The notes under the pieces: generated by a model | Seen by the model: the letters and a program-made list of their open reading frames with translations, nothing else | The model's database searches: none | Told to the model about the DNA's origin: nothing | From: Alphaproteobacteria bacterium | GTDB lineage: Bacteria > Pseudomonadota > Alphaproteobacteria > RF32 > CAG-239 | DNA: 41,246 bases | Direction of reading: 5' to 3' | Assembly (NCBI GenBank): GCA_900769705.1 | Contig: CAAGHP010000005.1 | Span: 1 to 41,246, forward strand | Translations under genes and position numbers: made by a program | Part shown: in pieces, positions 16,286 to 23,645 of the stretch | Layout of the letters: every line of letters begins with the position of its first letter | Numbering within the stretch: position 1 is the stretch's first letter

Positions 16286-17018
16286 AACGGAAGATAATGA
16301 AGAGCTGGAAATTTTCAATATCGGCAAAAAATATAAAAAACGTACGGTTTTGAAAAATGTTTCGCTACACGTTAAAAAAGGCGAGGCTGTTGGGTTGTTG
16401 GGGCCGAACGGCGCCGGAAAAACCACTTGCTTTTATTGCGTAACCGGACTGATTACTCCTGATTACGGTGATGTTTACATCAGCGGTAAGGATATCACTG
16501 ATTTGCCAATGTATAAACGCGCGCGTATGGGTATTGGCTATTTGCCGCAGGAAGCGTCCATTTTCCGCACATTAAGCGTTGAAGATAACATTAAAGCCAT
16601 TTTGCAAATTGTCATAGAAGATGAGAATGAACGCGAAAATATGTTAGAAGAATTGTTAAGCGAATTTTCAATAGCGCATCTGCGCAAATCTCCTGCCTTG
16701 GCGCTATCCGGCGGCGAACGGCGCCGTTTGGAAATTGCCCGTGCTTTGGCCAGTAAGCCGAGTTTTATTTTGCTGGACGAACCTTTAGCCGGGATTGACC
16801 CTATTGCTGTCGGCGAAATTCGCACTCTTGTTTCGCAGCTGAAAAACCGCGGTTTAGGTGTGCTGATTACTGATCACAATGTGCGTGAAACGCTGGATAT
16901 TATCGACAGAGCCTATATTCTGCACGGCGGTACGGTTTTGATGGAAGGCACTCCGGATGAGATTGTTGCCAATGAAGAAGTCCGCAAAGTGTATTTGGGA
17001 GATAATTTCACACTATAA
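16272..17018 (+). CDS. lptB: LPS export ABC transporter ATP-binding protein LptB
   Basis: LptB is the cytoplasmic ATPase that powers LPS extraction by LptBFGC. The 248-aa protein has Walker A GPNGAGKTT (44-52), the signature LSGGERRRLEIARAL, Walker B LLDEPLAGIDP and the H-loop TDHNVRETL. It starts inside the end of the LptC-LptA gene (14-nt overlap), so the two are translationally coupled. Confidence 0.96.
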   Translation: MSKNKTEDNEELEIFNIGKKYKKRTVLKNVSLHVKKGEAVGLLGPNGAGKTTCFYCVTGLITPDYGDVYISGKDITDLPMYKRARMGIGYLPQEASIFRTLSVEDNIKAILQIVIEDENERENMLEELLSEFSIAHLRKSPALALSGGERRRLEIARALASKPSFILLDEPLAGIDPIAVGEIRTLVSQLKNRGLGVLITDHNVRETLDIIDRAYILHGGTVLMEGTPDEIVANEEVRKVYLGDNFTL

Positions 17019-17030
17019 AAAAGTATGTTG

Positions 17031-17058
17031 TTTACTTTTGCTTAAACAGTGTTATACT
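17031..17058 (+). promoter_or_regulatory. Candidate promoter of hpf
   Basis: TTTACT (17031-17036), 16 nt, TATACT (17053-17058). The implied start site leaves a leader of about 50 nt before hpf. The -35 is weak. Confidence 0.45.
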
Positions 17059-17114
17059 ATAAAACAGTTACAAATGGCGATTGTGCCGAAATAATTAACA
17101 TAATGAGGTAAATC

Positions 17115-17675
17115 ATGAAAATTACATTGACAGGAAAACAAGTAGACATCAGCGACAGACTGCGCAACCGTGTTGAAGAAGCTGTTGAAAATGCCGTAAA
17201 CAAATATTTTAATGCTCCGATTAGCTGCAGCGTTGCTTTTTCTAAAGACGGCGAAGATTTCAGAGCAGAAGTTACTGTGCACCCTGCTAAAAACATTGTT
17301 TTGAAAGGAACCGGCATTGCAGCAGATCCTTATTCTGCTTTTGATAATGCTAATGAACACATTGCTACTCGTTTGCGTCGTCAAAAAACAAAATTGAATG
17401 ACCACAAAGGCAAAACCGGTATTGTGGAAATGGCTCACGCAGCTGTGTTCCCTGTTAAAGAAACCGAAGATGAAATGAGCATTGACGAATCAGCTCCTCT
17501 GACTATTGCCGAAACCGATGCTAATATCAAACTTTGCACCGTAAGCGAAGCTGTTATGTATATGGATTTGGCCGATGAAAATGCTCTGATGTTCCGCAAC
17601 AGCGCCAACAATCGTATCAGTATGGTATATCGCCGTAAAGACGGCAATATCGGTTGGGTTGAACCTGCGGAATAA
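17115..17675 (+). CDS. hpf: Ribosome hibernation promoting factor, long form
   Basis: It dimerises and silences ribosomes in stationary phase. The N-terminal ~100 residues form the S30AE domain (MKITLTGKQVDISDRLRNRV, then DPYSAFDNANEHIATRLRRQ). A linker and a C-terminal dimerisation domain (VMYMDLADENALMFRNS, ending NIGWVEPAE) make this the 186-aa long form. AATGAGG lies 7 nt before the ATG. It is followed by ptsN, a common pairing near the lpt genes. Confidence 0.94.
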   Translation: MKITLTGKQVDISDRLRNRVEEAVENAVNKYFNAPISCSVAFSKDGEDFRAEVTVHPAKNIVLKGTGIAADPYSAFDNANEHIATRLRRQKTKLNDHKGKTGIVEMAHAAVFPVKETEDEMSIDESAPLTIAETDANIKLCTVSEAVMYMDLADENALMFRNSANNRISMVYRRKDGNIGWVEPAE

Positions 17676-17698
17676 TTTTTTACTAAAAGGGATAAAAA

Positions 17699-18142
17699 AT
17701 GGGAATATCGGATATCTTGTCAGAAGACATGGTGTTGGCTCATGTTGAGGCAGAAAGCAAGCGCGGCCTGCTTGAACAGCTGTCGTTATATGTTGCCGAA
17801 AAAGAAAATATAGATAAAAATTCTATTTTTGAAGCAATATTGGAACGCGAAAATTTAGGCTCTACCGGTTATGGCGAAGGTGTTGCTTTTCCTCATGCCC
17901 GCATTGAAGGTTTAGATAAAATTATTGCTGTTTTTGCCCGCTTGGATAAAGGAGTTGATTATGATTCTCTGGATTCTCAGCCGGTTGATTTGATAGCTTT
18001 TTTGCTTTCGCCGGAAAAAAGCGGAGAAGACCATTTGAAAGCTCTGGCAGTTATGTCAAGGATTTTGAAGGATTCTGAAACCTGTCAGAAAATCCGTGAA
18101 GCAAAATCAGCGCATGAAATTTATCTGGCTTTGCAAAAGTAA
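17699..18142 (+). CDS. ptsN: Nitrogen-PTS EIIA protein
   Basis: The final phospho-acceptor of the regulatory nitrogen PTS. The 147-aa protein has the EIIA fold motif ENLGSTGYGEGVAFPHARI, with the phosphorylated His66. Its upstream kinase PtsP is also in this window (24605-26815), but no NPr gene is seen here. It is followed by a strong terminator. Confidence 0.95.
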   Translation: MGISDILSEDMVLAHVEAESKRGLLEQLSLYVAEKENIDKNSIFEAILERENLGSTGYGEGVAFPHARIEGLDKIIAVFARLDKGVDYDSLDSQPVDLIAFLLSPEKSGEDHLKALAVMSRILKDSETCQKIREAKSAHEIYLALQK

Positions 18143-18162
18143 AAGATAATTAAGTTAAAAGA

Positions 18163-18190
18163 CAAAAGCCTCCATTTTCGGAGGCTTTTG
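18163..18190 (+). terminator. Strong Rho-independent terminator after ptsN
   Basis: A perfect 11-bp stem, CAAAAGCCTCC (18163-18173) with GGAGGCTTTTG (18180-18190), and a 6-nt loop. The T-run is part of the 3' arm, so it could work in either direction. Confidence 0.88.
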
Positions 18191-18193
18191 CTA

Positions 18194-18221
18194 TTGACGA
18201 TAGGTGGTTTTGTGATATGCT
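18194..18221 (+). promoter_or_regulatory. Candidate promoter of the small unknown gene at 18266
   Basis: TTGACG (18194-18199), 16 nt, TATGCT (18216-18221), directly after the ptsN terminator. Confidence 0.5.
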
Positions 18222-18265
18222 TATTTTGATATCATATTATTTTAGACATTATTAAATTTTAGCTT

Positions 18266-18586
18266 ATGAAAAATAATAAAAATTTTGAAAATAATTCGCA
18301 ACGTGCGATTATTGAATATGCCGAACCAAGTTATGCCGGAATTGCCTTTTCTTACGTTATTCCAAGCCAAATAGAGGAAGGCGGCGTAATAAAATCTAAA
18401 TTTATTTTAATAGAAGACGGCGAGCCTTTATATAAGACTGCGTGCAGTGCTATGGTGGGCGATGAAGTTGAGATTGATAACAACGGCATGATTGTTAAAA
18501 TATGTTCTCAATCCTTTTTTAAGCGTTTGAAAAATTATTGGTTTTTATTCAAAAAACGTAAAAACAACAAAAAGAACACCTTGTAA
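18266..18586 (+). CDS. Small basic protein of unknown function
   Basis: I do not recognise this 106-aa protein. The N-terminus is Asn/Lys-rich, the middle is a mixed region with IEYAEPSYAGIAFSYVIP, and the C-terminus is strongly basic and aromatic (SFFKRLKNYWFLFKKRKNN), which might contact membranes or nucleic acid. There is no signal peptide. It has its own promoter-like sequence and its own terminator, so it is a single-gene unit between ptsN and the accessory patch. The ribosome site is weak. Confidence 0.6.
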   Translation: MKNNKNFENNSQRAIIEYAEPSYAGIAFSYVIPSQIEEGGVIKSKFILIEDGEPLYKTACSAMVGDEVEIDNNGMIVKICSQSFFKRLKNYWFLFKKRKNNKKNTL

Positions 18587-18604
18587 GAAACATGGTGTTT
18601 TTTT
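18575..18604 (+). terminator. Terminator overlapping the end of the small unknown gene
   Basis: AACACCTTGT (18575-18584) pairs with ACATGGTGTT (18590-18599) with one T-T mismatch, followed by T's to 18604. The stop codon lies in the hairpin. Confidence 0.75.
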
Positions 18605-18655
18605 GTCTGCGACAAAACATCTTTACTTTTGAAAACGGTTTTGCTAAAATTACAG

Positions 18656-18849
18656 CCGGATAGGCGATAGCCTGTCTGGGGTGTGAGAACCTCTCAATGT
18701 GAGCGTCTTTAAGGTTTGGACGTTAATTTGTTATACCTTCTAGCCAATAGCTGGAAGGTAGCAAAATATGTTATTTGTTAGCTAATATGCTACACCATTT
18801 CTCACATAATGGTTCTCAACTTCCAGCTGTCTTGCCGACAGCTTTTTTG
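18656..18849 (+). ncRNA. Candidate structured RNA or leader upstream of the prepilin-like gene
   Basis: I match this to no known RNA family. Four helices can be drawn by eye. (1) A 10-bp hairpin at 18656-18679 with loop GATA. (2) A long closing helix of TGAGAACC (18684-18691) with GGTTCTCA (18811-18818), continued by ATGTGAG (18697-18703) with CTCACAT (18801-18807). (3) An 11-bp hairpin inside it at 18734-18760, TACCTTCTAGC with GCTGGAAGGTA. (4) A terminator hairpin at 18825-18843 plus T-run. The whole reads as one folded transcript of about 200 nt. The next gene starts 29 nt later, so it may be a regulatory leader with an attenuator or a free small RNA. Confidence 0.55.
18825..18849 (+). terminator. 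Terminator at the end of the structured RNA segment
   Basis: AGCTGTC (18825-18831) pairs with GACAGCT (18837-18843) across a 5-nt loop and is followed by six T's. It precedes the prepilin-like start by 29 nt. Confidence 0.75.
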
Positions 18850-18878
18850 TTGTGATTTCAAAATGATAGGGAGTTGTA

Positions 18879-19679
18879 ATGATGTTAAAAAATTTAGAAA
18901 ATTGTAAAATCTCTCGTTTGTTCGCCGTCATTCTTCGGCGTGAACGAAGTGAACTGTCCGGAGAAGCCAGAAATATAATATCCTTATTATTGAATTGGAT
19001 GTACCATTTTGGATTCTCGGCGAATGAGCTGCCACTCAAAGCAAAGGATGACTATAAGAGCGTGTTGCAGAGCGGAAGAAGCATGATAGAAATTCTGGGT
19101 GTATTAGCTATAATTGCGGTTTTATCCGTTGGCGGAATTGCCGGATATTCCAAGGCTATGCAGGCATGGAAAATAAATCAGTCGCTTAAAGAATATTCTT
19201 CTCTTGTTTTTGGAATGCTTGAACATATTGATGAAATTCATCGCATTGAACAAGAAAAAAATGCCCAATATGGTCTTGTTGCTATGGCTGAAGCCTTGAA
19301 CCTTATTCCTCAGCAATGGGACTGCGGAGAAAAAGTAAGAGAATGTACAGACAAACAAGGAAACACGATTCGTATTTTCGGTAGAAATAATAGGTTGGTT
19401 ATAGATTTTTATTTGGGCGGTTATACGTGGACTGGTAAAAATTCGGTTATATCTCAGAATTTTAATCCTAAATTATGTGAAGAAATTGCTGCAAAAATTT
19501 TCCAGCCTCTGCATAGTATGATGTATACCGGTTATATTGTTGAACAGAATTTGTATGGCGATGCGTTTTGCGGTAAAAATATCCCCTGCATAAAAGATGT
19601 TTCTTTATCAACCATAAACCAATTATGCAATGCGTGTACGGAAGATAATAGCGGATGTGCATTGGTGCTGACATATTAA
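18879..19679 (+). CDS. Prepilin-like (type IV pilin/pseudopilin N-terminus) protein with inserted leader
   Basis: From residue 66 on, the protein has a class III prepilin signal: SG followed by RSMIEILGVLAIIAVLSVGG, with Glu at position +5 after the Gly66 cleavage site and a 20-residue hydrophobic helix. A globular domain of about 180 residues follows, with cysteines (CGEKVREC, CGKNIPC, CNAC) that may form disulfides. The first 65 residues are odd: about 42 of them are encoded by a palindromic repeat (18927-19052). ATG 18879 or 18882 has GGGAG upstream. A GTG at 19062 would give a normal 5-residue leader but lacks a well-placed ribosome site. Target and secretion machinery are not in the window. 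Confidence 0.75.
   Translation: MMLKNLENCKISRLFAVILRRERSELSGEARNIISLLLNWMYHFGFSANELPLKAKDDYKSVLQSGRSMIEILGVLAIIAVLSVGGIAGYSKAMQAWKINQSLKEYSSLVFGMLEHIDEIHRIEQEKNAQYGLVAMAEALNLIPQQWDCGEKVRECTDKQGNTIRIFGRNNRLVIDFYLGGYTWTGKNSVISQNFNPKLCEEIAAKIFQPLHSMMYTGYIVEQNLYGDAFCGKNIPCIKDVSLSTINQLCNACTEDNSGCALVLTY
18927..19052 (+). repeat. Palindromic interspersed repeat inserted in frame in the prepilin-like gene
   Basis: The element begins GTCATTCTTCGGCG and ends AAAGGATGAC, so the ends are inverted (GTCAT/ATGAC). An inner pair, TTCTTCGG (18931-18938) near TCCGGAGAA, and TTGGATTCTCGGCGAA further on give nested palindromes. Translated, it reads VILRRERSELSGEARN and onward. This style matches interspersed palindromic repeats of proteobacteria. 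It is 126 nt, a multiple of three, and preserves the reading frame. Confidence 0.6.
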
Positions 19680-19706
19680 ATTATGACACAGTTGATATAA
19701 TAACCA

Positions 19707-19781
19707 TCTTTCGTAACATTTATTTTATAAATACGTAACATTTATTTTATAAATACGTAACATTTTTGTTACGAATAGTCA
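19707..19781. repeat. Left direct repeat with GTAAC palindromes flanking the Fic gene
   Basis: It starts TCTTTCGTAACATTTATTTT and contains two tandem copies of a 22-bp unit (GTAACATTTA...AAATAC), followed by the palindrome CGTAACATTTTTGTTACG and AATAGTCA. A shorter 53-bp version with one unit is at 20852-20904, beyond the other end of the fic gene. Confidence 0.85.
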
Positions 19782-19800
19782 TAAATCTGCGCACTTATTA

Positions 19801-20844
19801 TCAAAAATATTTATTGACGGCTTGCTTAAATTGTTCAATAAACAGCTTTTTGAAATAAGCCACGCTGTTTTGTTCATAAAAAAGAATGATAGCTTTTTTA
19901 TATTCAATTTCATCTACGCTTCTGTAAGACAAAGGACAATAGTTGTCCGCCAATAAAATTGCATTGCCTAAAATTCTGGAGGTTCTTTTATTGCCGTCTT
20001 CAAACGGCTGAATGTAGGCAATCATTAAAACAGCTATCAGCGCTTTTTCTACAGGGTTGCTTGTTTTATTCAAGACCTCTATCAAATTTTTCAGAGCTTC
20101 TTTTATTTGATATTGATTGTCTAATGGCTTGTAGTTAGTGCCGACAATTCCGACTCTTCCGCTGCGGATACCGGTAGAAACATCTAATTCATTAACCAGT
20201 ATTCTATGCAGTTCCTCTATTTTTGCAATCGTTAAATTTTTATAGTATTCCGGAGCTTGCAAAACAAAATCTAAGGCTTTTTTGTGGTTTAGCACCATAT
20301 TGGTTTCTTCTTTAGTCTTTCCTTTGGCTGAGATATTTTCATTTAACAGACGTTCTGTGTCTAAAAGAGTATAGGTGTTTCCTTCTATTTTTGATGATTT
20401 CCACGCCAATTCAACCGTTAAACGCTCAAATTCCTTTTGCAATAAAGCAGGTGAAAGTTTATTCCTCTTTTCTCTGTAAGTGTTGTTTAACTGTTTAAGT
20501 TCAGCTTTTTCATTGTCAGTCAACAAATTTTTTAAGGCTGAAAATACTTCAAAATTAAAACCTATGCTATCTGGTAATCGTTCGTCTTGCTCTTTGCTGA
20601 AATATGTTTCCACATTTACATCATTTAATAAAATAGTTTTTAAGGCCAGACTGTATACAGTGGCTTTACCGCTTCCTGATTTTGCAATGTCGTTGTTTTC
20701 CTGCAATAACTTTAAATCTCTGGTGATGGTCATTTTAGAGGTTTCAAAACCCATTTTAGCGAGGAATTGTTCAATATTTTCCCGCGTTGTTTTTTGATTA
20801 TCGGTTATGAAATCCAGTATCAGCTCTTGGCGTTTATTATACAT
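19801..20844 (-). CDS. wHTH-Fic domain protein with Gln in place of the catalytic His
   Basis: Residues 1-65 from Met 20844 form a DeoR-like winged helix (RQELILDFITDNQKTTREN; MTITRDLKLLQENN). A Fic domain follows, with the inhibitory helix motif SSKIEGN (150-156) characteristic of class II Fic proteins, and the Fic loop QPFEDGNKRTSRIL. The canonical loop is HxFx(D/E)GN(G/K)R, so the catalytic histidine is Gln279 (codon CAG at 20008-20010). AMP transfer is therefore unlikely, and a DNA-binding sensor or regulator role is plausible. The upstream repeat holds an operator-like palindrome, which suggests autoregulation. An in-frame start at 20886 lies inside that repeat, so I chose 20844. The gene is AT-rich and probably acquired. 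Confidence 0.85.
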   Translation of the reverse strand: MYNKRQELILDFITDNQKTTRENIEQFLAKMGFETSKMTITRDLKLLQENNDIAKSGSGKATVYSLALKTILLNDVNVETYFSKEQDERLPDSIGFNFEVFSALKNLLTDNEKAELKQLNNTYREKRNKLSPALLQKEFERLTVELAWKSSKIEGNTYTLLDTERLLNENISAKGKTKEETNMVLNHKKALDFVLQAPEYYKNLTIAKIEELHRILVNELDVSTGIRSGRVGIVGTNYKPLDNQYQIKEALKNLIEVLNKTSNPVEKALIAVLMIAYIQPFEDGNKRTSRILGNAILLADNYCPLSYRSVDEIEYKKAIILFYEQNSVAYFKKLFIEQFKQAVNKYF

Positions 20845-20851
20845 TTCAGCT

Positions 20852-20904
20852 TCTTTCGTAACATTTATTTTATAAATACGTAACATTTTTGTTACGAATA
20901 GTCA
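20852..20904. repeat. Right direct repeat / operator-like region between fic and rlmH
   Basis: 53 bp matching the left repeat at 19707-19781 except that it lacks one 22-bp unit. It contains the perfect palindrome CGTAAC-6-GTTACG (20879-20896) and lies directly upstream of the fic start and of a promoter-like sequence facing rlmH. Confidence 0.85.
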
Positions 20905-20916
20905 ATTTTTTATGCA
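20889..20916 (+). promoter_or_regulatory. Candidate promoter toward rlmH, overlapping the palindrome
   Basis: TTGTTA (20889-20894), 16 nt, TATGCA (20911-20916). The -35 lies inside the GTAAC palindrome, so a protein binding there could repress rlmH as well as fic. Confidence 0.4.
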
Positions 20917-20984
20917 TTATTTGTTAGGTTTTCTTGTAATTTTTCGGAAATGTCCTTATTCTCAGCTAAAAGGGAGGAATGCAG

Positions 20985-21425
20985 ATGAAAGCGTTGATTT
21001 TAGCTATTGGAAAATGCAAGCACGGCTCGCCGGAAGCGGCGATAATTACCGAATATGTCAAACGTTCGGGTTGGGATGTGATTATCAAAGAAAAAGACAA
21101 CTCCACGCAGGAAGACGAAGCTAAGTTTTTGCAAAACTCCATTCCGAACGGCGCTAAAGTGATTGTGCTTGATGAACGCGGCGTAAATATCTCAAGTATG
21201 GAATTGGCGTCAAAGGTGGAACATTGGATTCTTGACGGCTGCTCGGAAGTTTGTTTTCTAATCGGTGGCGCAGACGGGCATTTGCAATCTACACGCAATC
21301 GGGCGGATTTGATTCTTTCGTTTGGAAAATTGACTTTGCCTCACATGCTGATGCGGGCGGTTTTAAGCGAACAGATTTATCGAATGCAGACGATTATAAA
21401 TCATCATCCGTATCATCGGCAATAA
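20985..21425 (+). CDS. rlmH: 23S rRNA (pseudouridine1915-N3)-methyltransferase RlmH
   Basis: A SPOUT methyltransferase that modifies 23S pseudouridine 1915 in helix 69. The family features are VLDERGVNISSMELA, the SAM-knot LIGGADGH and the C-terminal TLPHMLMRAVLSEQIYR ending NHHPYHR. ATG 20985 is preferred because GGAGG lies 7 nt upstream; an ATG six bases earlier is too close to it. The 3' end overlaps the convergent recX by 32 nt. Confidence 0.95.
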   Translation: MKALILAIGKCKHGSPEAAIITEYVKRSGWDVIIKEKDNSTQEDEAKFLQNSIPNGAKVIVLDERGVNISSMELASKVEHWILDGCSEVCFLIGGADGHLQSTRNRADLILSFGKLTLPHMLMRAVLSEQIYRMQTIINHHPYHRQ

Positions 21426-21975
21426 AGTCGGCGCCTATAATTTCTGACACTACATCATAGTCAAAACCGGCGCGGATTAAAGCCGCCATATCTTTTTGCC
21501 GATTCTGCTTTCGAGATTCTTCATCTGGACGGAAAGGACCGATTTTTTTGCGTTTCGCCAATTTTAGAGCCATTTCTTGCGGATTATAGCCAAAGTCGTC
21601 CAGCATGTCTTCAATTTGTGCATTTGCAATGCCTTTTTCACGGAGCTTGTTTTGAATATAGCGAGCCGGTTTGCCAGCGGAAAGATAGCTGCGGACTTTA
21701 ATTTCGGTAAAACGTTTGTCATCAAGATAGTGTAGTTTTTCAAATTCAGTCAAAACATTTTCCACCCATTGATAGGCATCTTGTTTGTTAAATTCGGGAT
21801 TCTCTTTGGCGTATTGATTGACGCGTTTTTGCAAAACCGAGCGTAAATTTTCCACCGAAGATTCAAAACGTTTTAAATAATACAAGCCGATGTTTTTCAG
21901 GCGCTGCGGTGTGATTTTTTTTGCAGGACGTTTGAGTTTAAGCGGCTTTGTTTCGGGATAATTTTCGTAACTCAC
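21394..21975 (-). CDS. recX: Regulatory protein RecX
   Basis: RecX modulates RecA filaments. The protein is made of three-helix RecX repeats: LKNIGLYYLKRFESSVENLRSVLQKRV, then KLHYLDDKRFTEIKVRSYLSAGKPARYIQNKLREKG with its typical K-G-rich turn, and a third repeat near KQNRQKDMAALIRAGFDYDVVSEII. I chose GTG 21975 because AAAGGAG is 9-10 nt upstream. An ATG at 22011 would add 12 residues but has no ribosome site. The acidic tail is DDTDDDL. recA is not in the window. Confidence 0.85.
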   Translation of the reverse strand: MSYENYPETKPLKLKRPAKKITPQRLKNIGLYYLKRFESSVENLRSVLQKRVNQYAKENPEFNKQDAYQWVENVLTEFEKLHYLDDKRFTEIKVRSYLSAGKPARYIQNKLREKGIANAQIEDMLDDFGYNPQEMALKLAKRKKIGPFRPDEESRKQNRQKDMAALIRAGFDYDVVSEIIGADFIADDTDDDL

Positions 21976-22050
21976 TTGAAATGTCTCCTTTTTCTCCCTA
22001 AATCTATGCATAATAGAACAATAGTTTAATCACAAAGAGGTTTTTAAAAG

Positions 22051-22956
22051 ATGAATAAAGATAAATGCGTGTCCTTTAATTTGGATAACAACGCTTTCCG
22101 CGGACGGTTGGTGCGTTTGGATAATGTTTTGAAAGAAGTTTTCTCGCACCATAAATATCCGGATAATGTTGGTGCGGCGGTGGCTGAAACCACTGCTTTG
22201 GGAGTTATGTTGGCCAGCCTGATGAAGTTTGATGGTTTGTTTACGCTGCAAATTCAAGGCGACGGGCCGATTTCAGATTTGGTCGCAGATGTTACATCAG
22301 AAGGCAAGGTGCGTGCAACCGCTCGTTTTGATGAACATAAAATGGCGGAGGCACAGGCTTTACGCAAAACCGAAGGCGAGCTGGAAGCTACTCCGTTTTG
22401 GCTGGGCAAAGGCAGCTTGATTTTTACCATAGACCAAGGCAAAGAAACTGACTTGTATCAAGGTGTGGTTGATTTGCAGGGCAATACTTTAGAAGCCTGC
22501 GCTTTGCGCTATTTTAAATATTCTGAACAAATTGACACCCATTTGCATTTGTATCTGAACAAGAAAGGCGATTATTGGCAAGCAGCCGGTATTTTGATAC
22601 AAAAAATGCCGACCAAAGGCGGTAAAGAAATGCCGGAAAGCGAAGAAGAAATTGCCGAAAAATGGAATGAAGATAAAATCTTATTGGATAGCCTGACAGC
22701 GGCGGAAGTTTTTGACAATGCATTAACCGCAGATGATATTTTATTCCGTTTATTCCATGAGCATCAGGTGCGAGTTGTCAAAGCCGGTGAATATTACTTT
22801 GGTTGCCGCTGCAGTCGCGAGAAATTGCTATCGACTTTGAGCGCTATGAAGGAAGATGATATCAATACCATGGTTGAAAATGGAAAAATTACGGCAACCT
22901 GCAATTTTTGCGGACAGGTTTATTCCTTTGAAAAAGGCGAACTTTTGAAACATTAG
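22051..22956 (+). CDS. hslO: Redox-regulated chaperone Hsp33
   Basis: Hsp33 becomes an ATP-independent holdase on oxidation of its zinc centre. The 301-aa protein has the N-terminal core (FRGRLVRLDNVLKEVFSHH, GLFTLQIQGDGPI) and the C-terminal zinc motif CRCSREK (CxC) plus CNFCGQ (CxxC). AAGAGG lies upstream of ATG 22051. Confidence 0.95.
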   Translation: MNKDKCVSFNLDNNAFRGRLVRLDNVLKEVFSHHKYPDNVGAAVAETTALGVMLASLMKFDGLFTLQIQGDGPISDLVADVTSEGKVRATARFDEHKMAEAQALRKTEGELEATPFWLGKGSLIFTIDQGKETDLYQGVVDLQGNTLEACALRYFKYSEQIDTHLHLYLNKKGDYWQAAGILIQKMPTKGGKEMPESEEEIAEKWNEDKILLDSLTAAEVFDNALTADDILFRLFHEHQVRVVKAGEYYFGCRCSREKLLSTLSAMKEDDINTMVENGKITATCNFCGQVYSFEKGELLKH

Positions 22957-23036
22957 TCCATATTTTTAAGTATATCTTAAACATTACCCTGTAAGTTAAA
23001 CCTAAATGTTGTGTTCAACTTATGGGGTATAATAAT

Positions 23037-23645
23037 ATGACAAGTTTTTTTAGAACGTTTTTAGCTGTTTCTTTGGCCGGAATTTTAGGCGCTTGTTCTA
23101 CTATGAACAATGATGAAGCGGCGCCGGAAAAATATAGTGATTTGCATTTTGATAACAAAAAGCCGATAGAGCTGATGGTTAAAAAAATTGAAGTGAAATC
23201 AGAATTTACCCCGTCGTTTACTCGTCCTAACGTTGAGCATTTGTTTCCGATTTCTATTGAAAAAACAGCCAAAACTTGGGCTGATGAGCGCTTGGAAGCG
23301 GTTGATTATTCTTCTGACCGTGTAGCTGAATTCATTATTAAAGATGCCAGCGTGACCGAAAAAGAAGAAAAAGCCGAACAGCTTCTGCATAAAGACAGAT
23401 TGAAATATCACGCTAACTTGAGTGTGCTGCTAAAAGTTACCGACAACAAATCTTCAGCTCAAACTTCAGTGGAAGCATATCGTGAACTGAGCATGCCGAT
23501 TGATACCAATATTGAAGATAAAGAAAAATATTGGAATGAAATGGTTGTAAAATTGTTTAATGCGTTTGATGAACATATGGAAATGAATATTCATAAATAC
23601 CTGAATATGTACATTAAAGGCAATACTTCTATTACTGAATTTTAA
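23037..23645 (+). CDS. Predicted outer-membrane or periplasmic lipoprotein, unknown function
   Basis: The N-terminal signal FFRTFLAVSLAGILGACST has a lipobox (LGAC) with the acylated Cys18 counted from Met 23037. Position +2 is Ser, which in enterics favours outer-membrane sorting. The rest is a charged alpha/beta region with a C-terminal helix (NEMVVKLFNAFDEHMEMNIH). I do not recognise the family. ATG 23037 has GGGG about 9 nt upstream; an ATG five codons earlier is less likely. It ends immediately next to the convergent ApaG-like gene. Confidence 0.75.
   Translation: MTSFFRTFLAVSLAGILGACSTMNNDEAAPEKYSDLHFDNKKPIELMVKKIEVKSEFTPSFTRPNVEHLFPISIEKTAKTWADERLEAVDYSSDRVAEFIIKDASVTEKEEKAEQLLHKDRLKYHANLSVLLKVTDNKSSAQTSVEAYRELSMPIDTNIEDKEKYWNEMVVKLFNAFDEHMEMNIHKYLNMYIKGNTSITEF

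Noticed and set aside
19711..19780. Short tandem repeats considered as a CRISPR fragment
   Set aside because: Units of 22 bp are joined directly without spacers, and the same sequence recurs as an operator-like palindrome on the other side of fic. No cas gene is present.
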